Source: Peribacillus kribbensis DSM 17871 (lineage in GTDB: Bacteria; Bacillota; Bacilli; Bacillales; DSM-1321). Taken from it: a DNA stretch of 64,000 nucleotides. Below the pieces are notes generated by a model. That model was not told the origin of the DNA and ran no database searches. It saw only the letters and a list, made by a program, of their open reading frames with translations. The translations under genes and the position numbers were made by a program. Location of the stretch: contig NZ_AUMQ01000022.1 of the NCBI RefSeq assembly GCF_000430765.1, positions 186,001-250,000 of the forward strand, read 5' to 3'. This document shows, piece after piece, positions 26,542 through 35,680 of the stretch. Each line of letters starts with the position of its first letter. Within the stretch, counting starts at the first letter, position 1.

Positions 26542-26573
26542 TAAAAAGACCTCTGCCACCAGGCAAAGGTCTT
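26542..26573 (-). terminator. Mn2+ riboswitch terminator upstream of ykoY
   Basis: AGACCTTTGCC/GGCAGAGGTCT stem followed by TTTTTAT on the minus strand, between the aptamer and the gene. Confidence 0.85.
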
Positions 26574-26669
26574 GCTAAACATGAATTCATGCCAGCAAAG
26601 CCGATGGTCCAACGAACCATGAATTGACGACTTTGCTTTAGGAATAATCCTAACGCTACTCCCCTTTGA
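26574..26669 (-). ncRNA. yybP-ykoY manganese riboswitch
   Basis: Minus-strand sequence contains the diagnostic AAAGGGGAGTAGCGTT 5' block and the ACCATCGGCTTTGCTGGCAT 3' block. In this class Mn2+ binding stabilises the aptamer and prevents the downstream terminator, turning on Mn2+ efflux genes. Confidence 0.92.
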
Positions 26670-26801
26670 AAGAAGTAAAGTTATTTAATTGTTAGCCTTA
26701 TTATACTGTGGATCACCTTATATATCAATCCATAAATCAATAATTTTGGGAATTTATATACGATATGCATCCAAAGCCAGACCGTTCCTTGTTCCTCGGG
26801 T

Positions 26802-28208
26802 TTAAGCCCGAACTTTTTGCGGTGCCTTGCTTCGGGAAAATGAAATGCCAATCCCAGAAAATCCGCTGATGACCGAGAGGACGGGACAGATCAGGCAGAA
26901 TAAGGCATAAGGAGCATACTCGATAGTGGACACTCCCAGCACCTGTGTTAAAAATACACCGGAAACTCCCCATGGTATAAGCGCGTTTACGACTGTGCCG
27001 CCATCCTCTAATGCCCTGGACAGTGTTTTCCCTGTCAGTCCGGCCTTGATATAGCTGTCCAGAAAAGTTTTCCCCGGAAGCAGGATGGATAAATATTGTT
27101 CTCCGATCAGTACATTCACCCCTATGCTGGCAAGGACTGTTGCGGTGATCAGCCTGCCTGAGTCAACTAACTGTCCTGCCGCCTTCTCGAGCAGTGCAGG
27201 GATGATGCCCAGCTGGAATAATAGTCCTCCCATAGCAAGGGCCAAAAGGACAAGGGAAATGGAGAACATCATGGATTCAATACCGCCCCTGGAAAGGATG
27301 GAATCCAGCTGCTTGACTCCACTGTCCAGCTTATAGCCCGAAAAAAGGACGCTGCAAGCCTGAGTGAGAGTTTGTTTTGATTGAAAAAAGGAAACAGCCA
27401 GGGCTGCTGCTGTTCCTGAAGCCAAGACGGGAACCGCCGGGATTTTCCGTAATGCGAGGATCCCAGTAAGGACAAAGGGAATCAATGCAAACAGGCTGAT
27501 ATGGGTTTCCTTTTGCAGGGACTCCAGAAAAACATGGATATCCTTTGCCCTCCCGATATCTGCAGCCGGGGATATAAGCCAGTAAACAACAAAGGAAATA
27601 ATGAAGCCCGGGATGGTCGTCCACAGCATATTCCGTACATGCTCAAATAAGTTGACCCCTACTGTCTCAGATGCAAGATTGCAGGTATCTGACAAAGGGG
27701 ACATTTTGTCTCCAAGATAGGCCCCGGAAACCACGGCGCCTGCAGTGACTGCCGCTGAAATATCCATCGCTCCAGCCATTCCAATAAAGGCCACGCCGAT
27801 GGTCGCCGATGTGGTAAATGAGCTTCCTATGCAAAGTCCCACCAGTGAGGAAATTAAAAATGCTGAAGCATAAAATGATGAACCCGGAAGATAGTTAAAT
27901 CCATAATACATAAGGGTTGGAATCGTCCCGCTCATCATCCAGCTGCTGATCAGCATACCGATAAAAATAAAGATAAATACTGCTCCCAGCGAAGAGGAGG
28001 CCCCTTGTATCATTCCTTTTTCCATCACCTTATAGCCAATACCTTTTATTTTTCCATAAATTAAAAGCACGACTACCGAAGCTGCAATTGGTATCTGCGG
28101 TGCAAGTCCCCCTTTTATGACTCCAAAACTGATTAGCGCAATGATCAGAAGGAGAATGAATCCAGCCTCTCTGAATGAAGGCTTTAATGTAGTTGGTTCC
28201 TTAAACAT
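26802..28208 (-). CDS. NhaC family antiporter, probable tyrosine-linked transporter
   Basis: Membrane protein of 468 residues with about eleven to twelve helices. Family hallmarks are GSSFTTSATIGVAFIGMAGAMDI near 145, SGAYLGDKMSPLSDTCNLASETVG near 175 and EDGGTVVNALIPWG near 405. By family it would be a Na+/H+ antiporter. Its leader is a T-box whose specifier reads TAC (Tyr), so expression should rise when tyrosyl-tRNA is uncharged. This argues that the physiological substrate is tyrosine or a related compound, with Na+ as coupling ion. Similar Tyr T-box/NhaC pairs have, I recall, been predicted before (yheL). Confidence 0.88.
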   Translation of the reverse strand: MFKEPTTLKPSFREAGFILLLIIALISFGVIKGGLAPQIPIAASVVVLLIYGKIKGIGYKVMEKGMIQGASSSLGAVFIFIFIGMLISSWMMSGTIPTLMYYGFNYLPGSSFYASAFLISSLVGLCIGSSFTTSATIGVAFIGMAGAMDISAAVTAGAVVSGAYLGDKMSPLSDTCNLASETVGVNLFEHVRNMLWTTIPGFIISFVVYWLISPAADIGRAKDIHVFLESLQKETHISLFALIPFVLTGILALRKIPAVPVLASGTAAALAVSFFQSKQTLTQACSVLFSGYKLDSGVKQLDSILSRGGIESMMFSISLVLLALAMGGLLFQLGIIPALLEKAAGQLVDSGRLITATVLASIGVNVLIGEQYLSILLPGKTFLDSYIKAGLTGKTLSRALEDGGTVVNALIPWGVSGVFLTQVLGVSTIEYAPYALFCLICPVLSVISGFSGIGISFSRSKAPQKVRA

Positions 28209-28251
28209 CGAGCTCTTCCTTTCCTATATGTTTTCTGGCATGAAGGCATAA

Positions 28252-28450
28252 TAAAAACCCCTTCATATCCGTATAGGGACGAAGAAGCTTCGCGGTACCA
28301 CCCTATTTGATAAGCATGCGATGCTTACCCGCTCTTTTGGTTTGCGCCATTTTTTGCCGGTGTACTTCGATCCAGTGCTGCCCGAATTTTCACCCTCCAT
28401 CCGGTCTCTGATTTCTGCTCGCACTATCACTACTGGGTCCTGCTGGCGGA
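28252..28450 (-). ncRNA. T-box leader with tyrosine specifier
   Basis: On the minus strand the T-box core AGGGTGGTACCGCG is perfect (complement of about 28290-28303). Upstream stem I includes AGTAGTGATAGTGCGAGC and, on its 3' side, GATCGAAGTACACCGGC, where GAAG-TAC-ACC places TAC (Tyr) at the specifier position. A terminator with a T-run (about 28252-28286) follows the T-box. The element controls the NhaC-family gene 45 bases downstream. Confidence 0.9.
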
Positions 28451-28499
28451 ATATTTTACTTAATTGCTTAAACGCTTTTAAGTGTTAAAGTATAATAAT

Positions 28500-28528
28500 A
28501 AAATAATACAGGATTGCCCTTCTGTCAA
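28500..28528 (-). promoter_or_regulatory. Promoter of the T-box transcript
   Basis: TTGACA (complement of 28523-28528), 17 bases, TATTTT (complement of 28500-28505). Confidence 0.6.
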
Positions 28529-28635
28529 TCCCTTTCTCCCATAAACCGGTTTCACAGAAAAAAGCCACTCATGCGAGCGACTTAATCCCTTCTTTTAATC
28601 TTCTTCAGCACCTATCGTTCCAATCAATGTGTATA

Positions 28636-28674
28636 CAAAAAAAGAGCAGCGGCCAGCCAGCCAATGCTCTTTCC
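28636..28674 (-). terminator. Terminator of prfC
   Basis: AAAGAGCA/TGCTCTTT arms around a GC-rich loop, followed on the minus strand by TTTTTTTGTATAC. Confidence 0.8.
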
Positions 28675-28683
28675 ATTTTACAT

Positions 28684-30258
28684 TTATTTCATATCCATCG
28701 GGTTATAAAGCTTAATATCCGGATTCTTGTCATTGAACCATCTCAAGGCAAACTCGTTTTCGAATAGGAAAACATATTTGTCAAAGCGGTCCTTTACAAG
28801 CAGGCTTCGGGAGTTAGACAGATTTTCATCCAATTTATCATCTTCAACCCAGCGGACAACCTTCGTGCCAATCCGTTCCATGAGGACATCGACATTATAC
28901 TCATTTTTCATCCGATGCTCAAACACTTCAAATTGAAGCTGCCCTACTGCACCTAAAAGGTACTCTTCCATCCGGACAGATTTAAACAGCTGAATGGCTC
29001 CCTCTTGAACAAGCTGCTGGATGCCTTTATGGAAATGCTTCTGCTTCATGACGTTCTTCGCAGTCACACGCATAAACATTTCCGGAGTGAATTGCGGCAG
29101 GCGTTCAAACTGGAACATGTCCTTGCTTGTCGTAATGGTATCGCCGATCTGATAATTCCCTGTATCATAGAGTCCGATAATATCACCGCTCACAGCCTGG
29201 TTGACCGTATTCCGGTCGTCTGCAAGGAACTGAGTGGACTGGGAAAGATTGATTGGTTTTCCCGTCCTGCTTTGAAATACGGTCATGCCTCTTTCAAACT
29301 GGCCGGAACAGATACGGAGGAATGCGATCCGGTCACGGTGCTTGGGATTCATATTCGCCTGTATCTTAAAAATAAAGCCGGAAAAGTCCTCACTGAGAGG
29401 ATCAATGTCTCCAGTTGTTGAAGTTCTTGGCTGCGGTTCCGGGGCAAACTTCAAGTACGTATCCAGGAATGTCTGCACACCAAATGCTGTTAAAGCACTT
29501 CCGAAGAATACAGGAGTAAGAGTCCCGTTGGCAATCCGTTCTTCAGAAAACTCATTGCCCGCTTCTGACAATAACATGATCTCTTCCAGAGTCTGCTCAT
29601 AAAGCTGAGAATCGGACAGCGCCTGGCCATCCTCAAGCTCCCCATCCTCATTAAGAGGGAGGAAGCGGTCTGATTCTTCCTTAAACAGCTCAATCCGGTT
29701 AAAATATCGGTCATAGATCCCCATAAAGTCCTTGCCCATTCCAATAGGCCAGTTCATTGGGTAGGATTCAATTCCAAGTACCTCTTCCAGCTCTGCAAGC
29801 AAATCAAGAGGAGGCTTCCCCTGCCGGTCCATTTTATTAATGAACGTAAAAATAGGAATCCCTCTCATCCGGCAAACCTTGAACAGCTTAATGGTTTGTT
29901 CCTCGATCCCTTTTGCAGAATCCACGATCATAACGGCACTATCTACAGCCGTCAATGTCCTGTAGGTATCTTCACTGAAATCCTGGTGCCCTGGTGTATC
30001 TAATATGTTTACGCGAAATCCGTCATAGTCAAACTGCATAACGCTTGAAGTAACGGAGATCCCACGCTGCTTTTCTATTTCCATCCAGTCACTTGTTGCA
30101 TATTTCCCTGTTTTCCTTGCCTTGACGGTACCAGCGTCACGGATGGCGCCGCCGAAAAGAAGCAGCTTTTCGGTAAGTGTCGTTTTACCGGCATCCGGGT
30201 GGGAAATAATCGCAAATGTTCTTCTGGACTGTACTTCATCTTTAACAGAAGATTTCAT
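28684..30258 (-). CDS. prfC: Peptide chain release factor 3
   Basis: GTPase that recycles RF1/RF2 from the ribosome after termination. The 524-residue sequence has G1 [13 protein letters not shown] near 20, G3 [14 protein letters not shown] near 90 and G4 NKMDR near 145. The [14 protein letters not shown] and C-terminal [22 protein letters not shown] regions are RF3-specific. It starts at the ATG at 30258 and stands alone, with its own terminator. Confidence 0.95.
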   Translation of the reverse strand: MKSSVKDEVQSRRTFAIISHPDAGKTTLTEKLLLFGGAIRDAGTVKARKTGKYATSDWMEIEKQRGISVTSSVMQFDYDGFRVNILDTPGHQDFSEDTYRTLTAVDSAVMIVDSAKGIEEQTIKLFKVCRMRGIPIFTFINKMDRQGKPPLDLLAELEEVLGIESYPMNWPIGMGKDFMGIYDRYFNRIELFKEESDRFLPLNEDGELEDGQALSDSQLYEQTLEEIMLLSEAGNEFSEERIANGTLTPVFFGSALTAFGVQTFLDTYLKFAPEPQPRTSTTGDIDPLSEDFSGFIFKIQANMNPKHRDRIAFLRICSGQFERGMTVFQSRTGKPINLSQSTQFLADDRNTVNQAVSGDIIGLYDTGNYQIGDTITTSKDMFQFERLPQFTPEMFMRVTAKNVMKQKHFHKGIQQLVQEGAIQLFKSVRMEEYLLGAVGQLQFEVFEHRMKNEYNVDVLMERIGTKVVRWVEDDKLDENLSNSRSLLVKDRFDKYVFLFENEFALRWFNDKNPDIKLYNPMDMK

Positions 30259-30368
30259 TAGTTCTTTCCTTCCTATCTTATATCTTCAAATACCCTTCAA
30301 AAACTATATCACATTCATACATACTTTTCTATGGGCACATATTGGCTTGACTGGATTTACGGCACAAC

Positions 30369-30397
30369 GAAAAAGCAGCGGCTTTCGGCCGCTGCCC
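30369..30397 (-). terminator. Terminator of azoR
   Basis: GCAGCGGC/GCCGCTGC stem followed by TTTTTCG on the minus strand. Confidence 0.85.
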
Positions 30398-30460
30398 TAT
30401 AAGATCTGGAGTGATTTAAAACCAGTATCAGGTTGTTCATCCAAAGTGTTTTTTATACCA

Positions 30461-31087
30461 TTAAAATTGTTTGGCAAGTTCCTTAGCCTTAGAAGAAGCT
30501 TCACTTACGATTTCTTCAGCTTTTGATGGATCTACAGCAACACCTTCAACCAGTACAGTCTGTACATTGTTGATTCCAATGAAGCCCATGATGGTTTTAA
30601 AGAAGCTCTCAGTGTGTTCCACTTCCATGGCAGGTCCTTCAGAATAAATGCCGCCGCGCGCTTCGATCAATGCAACAGATTTATCTCCCGCAAGCCCAAC
30701 AGGTCCATTCTCAGTATACTTGAAGGTTTTGCCTGCTACACATAATGAATCAAGATATGCTTTCATAAGCGGCGGATATCCAAAGTTCCACATTGGTGCG
30801 GAGAATACTATTTTGTCAGCTGAAAGGAATTGATCCACTAACTCTACCAGCCTGCTTACTTTGGCTCCTTCAGTTGCTGTCACTTCCTGTCCAGCTGCTA
30901 GCTTGCCCCATGCATTTAATACGTCTCTATCAATTAATGGCAGATTCGTATCATATAAATCTAGAACTTCAATTTCGTCACCCGTGTTAGCTTCTTTGTA
31001 AGCAGCAATAAAATCATTAGCCACTCGTGCAGAAAAAGAAAGCTGGTCTTCTTTTGGATTTGCTTTTACATATAATATTTTAGACAT
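30461..31087 (-). CDS. azoR: FMN-dependent NADH-azoreductase
   Basis: Flavodoxin-fold FMN oxidoreductase that reduces azo dyes and quinones, giving protection against thiol-reactive electrophiles in Bacillus. The N-terminal ILYVKANP(K)EDQLSFS supplies the phosphate-binding loop. APMWNFGYPPLMKAYLDSL near residues 100-118 is the FMN-binding family motif. Length 208. The ATG is preceded by GAGGTGAC. B. subtilis has two paralogues, so azoR1 or azoR2 cannot be told apart. Confidence 0.9.
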   Translation of the reverse strand: MSKILYVKANPKEDQLSFSARVANDFIAAYKEANTGDEIEVLDLYDTNLPLIDRDVLNAWGKLAAGQEVTATEGAKVSRLVELVDQFLSADKIVFSAPMWNFGYPPLMKAYLDSLCVAGKTFKYTENGPVGLAGDKSVALIEARGGIYSEGPAMEVEHTESFFKTIMGFIGINNVQTVLVEGVAVDPSKAEEIVSEASSKAKELAKQF

Positions 31088-31091
31088 GATG

Positions 31092-31513
31092 TCACCTCTT
31101 CAAATTATTGTTCATTATATTCTAAATAGAAATATCTCGAATACAAGATAAATCATATAAAACTATTATTAAAAAGTCAAGCTTTGTTTATTTTTGTCGA
31201 AAAAAGAGATATATCGAAACCGCTTTAAATGCCTCTGCGATCGAACTGAAAACCTTTTTATCTCCTTGTTATTTTCAAGGAATTATTATATAATTTAGTT
31301 AATATAACTCTCTGTTTTTATGATTCAAAACCATTAAAACCACTTCCCAAAAAGTATCTAAACATACCATATTAAGAAATTTGCATATTATCAAACAGTG
31401 CGGCAGATTTCTAAAGGGGCGGCTGTGTTTGATAATGTGTGAATTTTTATTTTATTTCAAAATAAAAAAAGCATATTAAAATTTTTCTTTTATTTTTAGG
31501 AGGATTTTTTAAA
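31092..31513 (+). promoter_or_regulatory. Upstream region and long 5' leader of the cold-shock gene
   Basis: No gene is seen in these 420 bases. An 11-bp perfect inverted repeat ATTATCAAACA (31387-31397) / TGTTTGATAAT (31426-31436) lies about 80 bases before the start codon. A long structured leader of this kind is usual for csp mRNAs, where it controls stability and translation at low temperature. Confidence 0.5.
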
Positions 31514-31717
31514 ATGACAGTAACAGGCAAAGTAAAATGGTTCAACAGCGAAAAAGGATTTGGATTTATCGAAGTACCAGGCGGAAATGACGTATTCGTT
31601 CACTTTTCTGCTATCCAAGGCGAAGGCTTCAAAACACTTGACGAAGGTCAGGAAGTAGAATTCGAAATCGAAGAAGGAAACCGCGGCCCACAAGCTAAAA
31701 ACGTTGTAAAGCTATAA
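31514..31717 (+). CDS. Cold-shock protein (CspA/CspB family)
   Basis: Single cold-shock domain protein of 67 residues, an RNA chaperone. RNP1 KGFGFIEV and RNP2 VFVHF are intact. The strong AGGAGG site lies 9 bases before the ATG. A Rho-independent terminator follows, so it is monocistronic. It is closest in appearance to CspB/CspD-type proteins of Bacillus, but a specific symbol is not safe. Confidence 0.95.
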   Translation: MTVTGKVKWFNSEKGFGFIEVPGGNDVFVHFSAIQGEGFKTLDEGQEVEFEIEEGNRGPQAKNVVKL

Positions 31718-31742
31718 TCTCCCATTATATAAAATCATGAAT

Positions 31743-31779
31743 CAGGATGCGGCCTTTCTGGCAGCATCCTTTGTTTTTT
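31743..31779 (+). terminator. Terminator of the cold-shock gene
   Basis: AGGATGC/GCATCCT stem with GGCC..GGC loop and TTTGTTTTTT tail. Confidence 0.85.
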
Positions 31780-31781
31780 GC

Positions 31782-33092
31782 CTATACGCTTTCATCCTTT
31801 AATCTAAACAGGATCAAGAGTCCCACAAAAGTCAACAGCATTAGCGACCCGAGGGCGAGCCTGCTGGCCAGTGTCCCATAAGAGGCAAACAGCAGGGTGA
31901 TGCTGCCATAGAGAACAGGTCCCACAATCGAGGATACTTTTCCCGAGAAAGCAAACAGTCCAAAGAACTGTCCCCGCTTATGTTCGGGTGTCAATTCAAT
32001 GATGTACGTCCTTGACGCCACCCACATGGATCCAAGGGATATGCCAAATAAACTCCCGGCTATCCAGAACCATAGAGAACTCAGGGCAAACACTGCGATC
32101 AGAAGGGCAATCAGGAGAAGGAGGGCCACATAGATGATCGATTTTCGGGCTCCTGCCGCTTTTGTAATATAGCCAAAGATGAACGAACCCACAATACTGG
32201 AAACGGTGGAGACTAAATACAACAGGATAAAGCTTCCCGAGGAAAATCCTATAACTGTTCCTGCATATACGGCCATCATGGCAATGGTTGTCGAAATGGC
32301 ATCATTGAGGAAAAAATAAGCAATCATAAACGTGAAGATATTTTTGTAGCTCTTTACTTCTCTAAACGTCTGGATCACTTCTTTATATCCCGAGAAAAAA
32401 GATGCCTTCCCATTCTCTGTCCTTTTCTGTTCCTTTACAAAGAAAAATAATGGCAGGGAGAATATAAGAAATAAAAGAGCGGAAGGAATGAAGGCATTCT
32501 CGCTTCCCCCCTTGGCCAGAGGGTACACAGTAAGTCCAACCAAGGTCCCAATATAGCCAACAGCAACACCAAATCCAGATATCAGGGGCAATTCGCCCTT
32601 TTTTGCAAGATCGCTAAGCATGGCATCATAAAAAACGAGACCGGAATTATAAAAGAACTTTGCTGCAACAAAGAAAACAACGACCAGAATCAGAGATGCA
32701 GGAAGGCCTCCATATTGGGTGGATAATTCCCATTTTCCAAAGACTCCCATCAAAAACGTACAGCTGACTGCCAGCAACGTAAAGGGAATTAAATATCTCT
32801 TTTTTAGACCGCTTTTATCCATTATCACACCAAAAAGCGGTGAAAAAATGACAAGAAAGAAGCTCGCTGCCGCATTTGCATAGGAGATGAAGGTACTCGC
32901 CAGCTGGTTCAGCACCTCATTGCTTCCAATTTGCTCTTTCATGTAAAATGGAAAAAAGATTGTATTAATATTGGACGAAAAAATGGTATTGGCAAAATCG
33001 TATAAGGCCCATGAGATAATTGGCAGCGTGAAAAACAAGCTGATGGTACTTCGCTTGTCTGCCTTCGCTTCATCTTTGAGTTTTATTTCCAT
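31782..33092 (-). CDS. MFS transporter, UMF1/Atg22-like (YxiO-like)
   Basis: Twelve-helix major facilitator protein of 436 residues. The N-terminal block SWALYDFANTIFSSNINTIFFPFYM and the later GSMWVASRTYIIELTPEHKRGQFFGLFAFSGKVSSIVGP are diagnostic of the UMF1 (vacuole effluxer Atg22-like) branch. Bacterial substrates are unknown. No partner gene is adjacent. It is convergent with the cold-shock gene. Confidence 0.85.
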   Translation of the reverse strand: MEIKLKDEAKADKRSTISLFFTLPIISWALYDFANTIFSSNINTIFFPFYMKEQIGSNEVLNQLASTFISYANAAASFFLVIFSPLFGVIMDKSGLKKRYLIPFTLLAVSCTFLMGVFGKWELSTQYGGLPASLILVVVFFVAAKFFYNSGLVFYDAMLSDLAKKGELPLISGFGVAVGYIGTLVGLTVYPLAKGGSENAFIPSALLFLIFSLPLFFFVKEQKRTENGKASFFSGYKEVIQTFREVKSYKNIFTFMIAYFFLNDAISTTIAMMAVYAGTVIGFSSGSFILLYLVSTVSSIVGSFIFGYITKAAGARKSIIYVALLLLIALLIAVFALSSLWFWIAGSLFGISLGSMWVASRTYIIELTPEHKRGQFFGLFAFSGKVSSIVGPVLYGSITLLFASYGTLASRLALGSLMLLTFVGLLILFRLKDESV

Positions 33093-33208
33093 CCCTCCTC
33101 CCCCTTTCTACCAATTTATTGCATGCACCCTACTTGTATTCCATGCCCATCCAGCAATTCCTTCTTAAACTCGCTTGCTTTACCATTCTTTACAAAAAAA
33201 TTAACGAA

Positions 33209-33241
33209 GAAAAAACCGGCATGGGTCTGCACCCAGCCGGC
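33209..33241 (-). terminator. Terminator of the yvrJ-type cluster
   Basis: CCGGCTGGGT/ACCCATGCCGG stem followed on the minus strand by TTTTTTCTTCG. Confidence 0.85.
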
Positions 33242-33255
33242 TGGCGGTTCGGATT

Positions 33256-33399
33256 CTATGCCTCAGGCTTCAAAAGGACGGGAAGGTCCTGGATTGACTT
33301 TATCAAGACATCCAGCTTGGATTCAATCCGGTACAGCAGATAAATGGAAACTGCTATGGGAAAGCCTACCTCGCTTATAAAACTGAACAGAACATCCAT
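33256..33399 (-). CDS. YvrJ family small membrane protein (47 aa)
   Basis: Short gene not called by length filters. Three ATG codons in a row follow AGGAGG; the third (33399) has the best spacing. The 47-residue protein has one membrane helix in VGFPIAVSIYLLYRIESKLD, the YvrJ family hallmark. Function is unknown. It is the third gene after the DUF1659 and DUF2922 genes, a grouping often seen in Bacillaceae. Confidence 0.85.
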   Translation of the reverse strand: MDVLFSFISEVGFPIAVSIYLLYRIESKLDVLIKSIQDLPVLLKPEA

Positions 33400-33480
33400 C
33401 ATCATTCCTCCTGCATGGTATAAGGGTATAAAGCCTGCCCGCTAACAAGAAGATCTTTTTAGGGGCAGGCTTTCAGCTGT

Positions 33481-33699
33481 TTAGTTGAACTCGTATTCCT
33501 CTACGCTCCGGTCAATTAAACGTGCACCTTTTCTGGCAGCCAGATCCCCAGAACCTGTCATAAAAATGTTTGCTGAAGTAATGGCGTCCATCGCCTGCTT
33601 CACCTCATTGATATCAACGGGCTCCTTAGGATCTGCAATGGATATGCTGGCATTTTTGCCTTCTGAGGTTGTAAAAATCAGTTCTAATGTCTTACTCAT
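33481..33699 (-). CDS. DUF2922 family protein
   Basis: Protein of 72 residues with the DUF2922 pattern: LELIFTTSEGKNASISIADPKEP, then the conserved ANIFMTGSGDLAARKGARLIDRSVEEYE. The function is unknown. It sits between the DUF1659 and YvrJ genes on the same strand, 39 bases after the former. Confidence 0.88.
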   Translation of the reverse strand: MSKTLELIFTTSEGKNASISIADPKEPVDINEVKQAMDAITSANIFMTGSGDLAARKGARLIDRSVEEYEFN

Positions 33700-33738
33700 C
33701 TACTTTCCCTCCTTTTTTACCATATTTTTTAGTGGTGC

Positions 33739-33957
33739 TTACGCATTTACGCTTTGAAGATCTCCCCTGCTGACATCAGCCAGCGGATATCTGCTGAGCC
33801 CGGCAAGTGCAGAAGCCGTTTGATACAGCTGATCAGGTGTAGCTGCCGGCTTAACATTAGGAAGGGTCTTCTTTTTTAGAACAGGTTCGTTCTTATCATT
33901 TAACCCGGTTTGAACTGAGTACTGCAATGTAGAAGAAACTAATGTTTGATTCGCCAT
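33739..33957 (-). CDS. DUF1659 family protein
   Basis: Protein of 72 residues with LQYSVQTGLNDKNEPVLKKKTLPNVKP and QLYQTASALAGLSRYPLADVSRGDLQSV, typical of DUF1659. Function unknown. It is the first gene of the three-gene cluster DUF1659-DUF2922-YvrJ, with a GGGGGTGAG site before the ATG. Confidence 0.88.
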   Translation of the reverse strand: MANQTLVSSTLQYSVQTGLNDKNEPVLKKKTLPNVKPAATPDQLYQTASALAGLSRYPLADVSRGDLQSVNA

Positions 33958-34046
33958 CTTGTCTCACCCCCTTTCACTCTCTATATAAAGAGTTGGAGAA
34001 TAAAAGGGGCATCAATATGAAAATTATTTATGCAGATTAAATGAAA

Positions 34047-34107
34047 GGAGCCTGACCCGCATTGCTGAATGTAGGATCCGTGGGATCAGCAATACGGGAC
34101 AAGCCCC
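34047..34107. repeat. Large imperfect inverted repeat
   Basis: Two 22-base arms (34047-34068 and 34086-34107) match at 18 of 22 positions, with a perfect ATTGCTGA/TCAGCAAT core. It may terminate the small gene to its right on the minus strand, but no U-run follows. Confidence 0.5.
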
Positions 34108-34128
34108 TCTTATACTCTCTGTATTCTC

Positions 34129-34278
34129 TTAGTTAAGCTTATTCTTCCCTTTATCTGCAAGAAGATTATACTCCGTTGGAGATAGAAGGTTTGCAAATAG
34201 TTTTTTCCTGGATATTACCTTTTCGGCTTTTATTCCTTTTTTTAATAAAGCCGTGACTAACTCATTCATATTAGGCAT
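34129..34278 (-). CDS. Small hypothetical protein (49 aa)
   Basis: Short lysine-rich protein from the ATG at 34278, preceded by GAAGGG. The sequence MPNMNELVTALLKKGIKAEKVISRKKLF suggests two helices. The frame continues upstream to 34314 without a ribosome site. I do not recognise it. Confidence 0.5.
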   Translation of the reverse strand: MPNMNELVTALLKKGIKAEKVISRKKLFANLLSPTEYNLLADKGKNKLN

Positions 34279-34443
34279 GTTCAAACCCTTCTCTTTCCAT
34301 GGCTGGATTGGCAAATTACTTGATTTATTCCTATTTAATAAGTAGAATTATATGCCTCTAAATTGGAAAAAGCAAATGCATTTTTTCCTGTTTTTTCACT
34401 AAAATTAGACAATAAGGCTGGTTTCTTTACGGGGAAAGGAGAT

Positions 34444-35256
34444 ATGCCGATGGCCGGAAATTTAGTAAGCTATTTCAAAAATATCTACTCACGAATCTTT
34501 TCCAGGAGAAGGATAGTTCCTGCTGAGGTCATCAAACCGCGGATTGCCGCCCATAGGGGAGCGTCTGGCCACAGACCGGAAAATACAATGGCTGCTTTTG
34601 ATAAGGGAATCGATCTGGGTGCAGAGATGATAGAATTAGACATACAGATGTCAAAGGATGGAAAACTCGCAGTCATTCATGACACAACTCTTGAACGCAC
34701 CTCGAACGGGAGGGGTCGTGTAAAGGATCACACCTGGGAGCAGCTCTCTTCGCTGGATGCAGGAAGCTGGATGGCCGGGCAATACAAAAAGGAAAGAATC
34801 CAGAGCCTTGAAGCTGTTTTGGACAAGTATCTGGGCAAAGCCGGCTTTTTGATTGAGCTGAAAAAGCCATCTCTATATCCCGGTATCGAGAAAAAGCTGG
34901 CCGAAGTGATCCAATCAAGAGTCAGCAAAGCGGAAACTTCCATTACTGTGCTTTCTTTTGATACGAAATCTCTAAAAACATTCCATGAATTGTGCCCAGA
35001 GATTCCGATCGGTGTATTAATCCGGCGGTTTCCTCCTGGCCTTAGGCATAGAAATCTAATAAATCTCAGCAAATATGCCTCTTATATCTGCCCAAAAGTG
35101 ACTCTTATAAATGCTTCGGCAGTACGTAAAATAAAAGCATACAACTTGGGCATTATGATATGGCCGGTAAATGACAGACGCACCGCCGAAAAAGTAAAAG
35201 GTCTTCCTATTGATATTATCATCACAGATTATCCCGATTTATTCCTAAACATCTGA
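34444..35256 (+). CDS. Glycerophosphodiester phosphodiesterase
   Basis: GDPD enzyme hydrolysing glycerophosphodiesters to glycerol-3-phosphate and an alcohol. The TIM-barrel motifs are clear: AAHRGASGHRPENTMAAFDKGIDLGAEMIELDIQMSKDGKLAVIHDTTLERTSNGRG contains both catalytic histidines and the metal ligands Glu/Asp. The start at 34444 (AAAGGAG site) gives 270 residues. A basic N-terminal stretch precedes the domain and there is no signal peptide, so the protein should be cytoplasmic. Confidence 0.92.
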   Translation: MPMAGNLVSYFKNIYSRIFSRRRIVPAEVIKPRIAAHRGASGHRPENTMAAFDKGIDLGAEMIELDIQMSKDGKLAVIHDTTLERTSNGRGRVKDHTWEQLSSLDAGSWMAGQYKKERIQSLEAVLDKYLGKAGFLIELKKPSLYPGIEKKLAEVIQSRVSKAETSITVLSFDTKSLKTFHELCPEIPIGVLIRRFPPGLRHRNLINLSKYASYICPKVTLINASAVRKIKAYNLGIMIWPVNDRRTAEKVKGLPIDIIITDYPDLFLNI

Positions 35257-35344
35257 CTCCCATGAGCTTAATTTCACTCCTTCTGTATATCCTGCAATAA
35301 AATGGTCAAAGATCTTAACACCGTAAACTCTTAAAGGAGGATTC

Positions 35345-35665
35345 ATGGTGGAGGGTCTTTATTTTATTAATAACAGAATAGAATTGGAGGAAAGGAACAG
35401 ACAAAGAAGCATCGAAATTCAAATCAAGAGCACCAGACAATACATATCCACCCATTCCTTACATATCATAACGATCAACCCTTATCAGCTTCATGATTAC
35501 TATACCATTCTCCATGCACTGCTTTTTGATCTGCAGAATAAGGATCTGTATTGCGATTTTCTATTAATTCATTCACAAGGTGTGATTGAGGATTTCATTT
35601 TTCATTACCCTGAGTACTGGAGAAAGCTTTCCACAAGGTTTAACCGGCTGATCAGTGTTCAGTAG
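35345..35665 (+). CDS. Hypothetical protein (106 aa)
   Basis: An excellent TAAAGGAGG site precedes the ATG and a strong terminator follows, so I believe it is a gene. The product has basic N-terminal helices (RIELEERNRQRSIEIQIKSTRQYI) and an alpha/beta pattern rich in His and Tyr. No motif or family is recognised. Confidence 0.65.
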   Translation: MVEGLYFINNRIELEERNRQRSIEIQIKSTRQYISTHSLHIITINPYQLHDYYTILHALLFDLQNKDLYCDFLLIHSQGVIEDFIFHYPEYWRKLSTRFNRLISVQ

Positions 35666-35680
35666 ATCCCAAAAATAACC

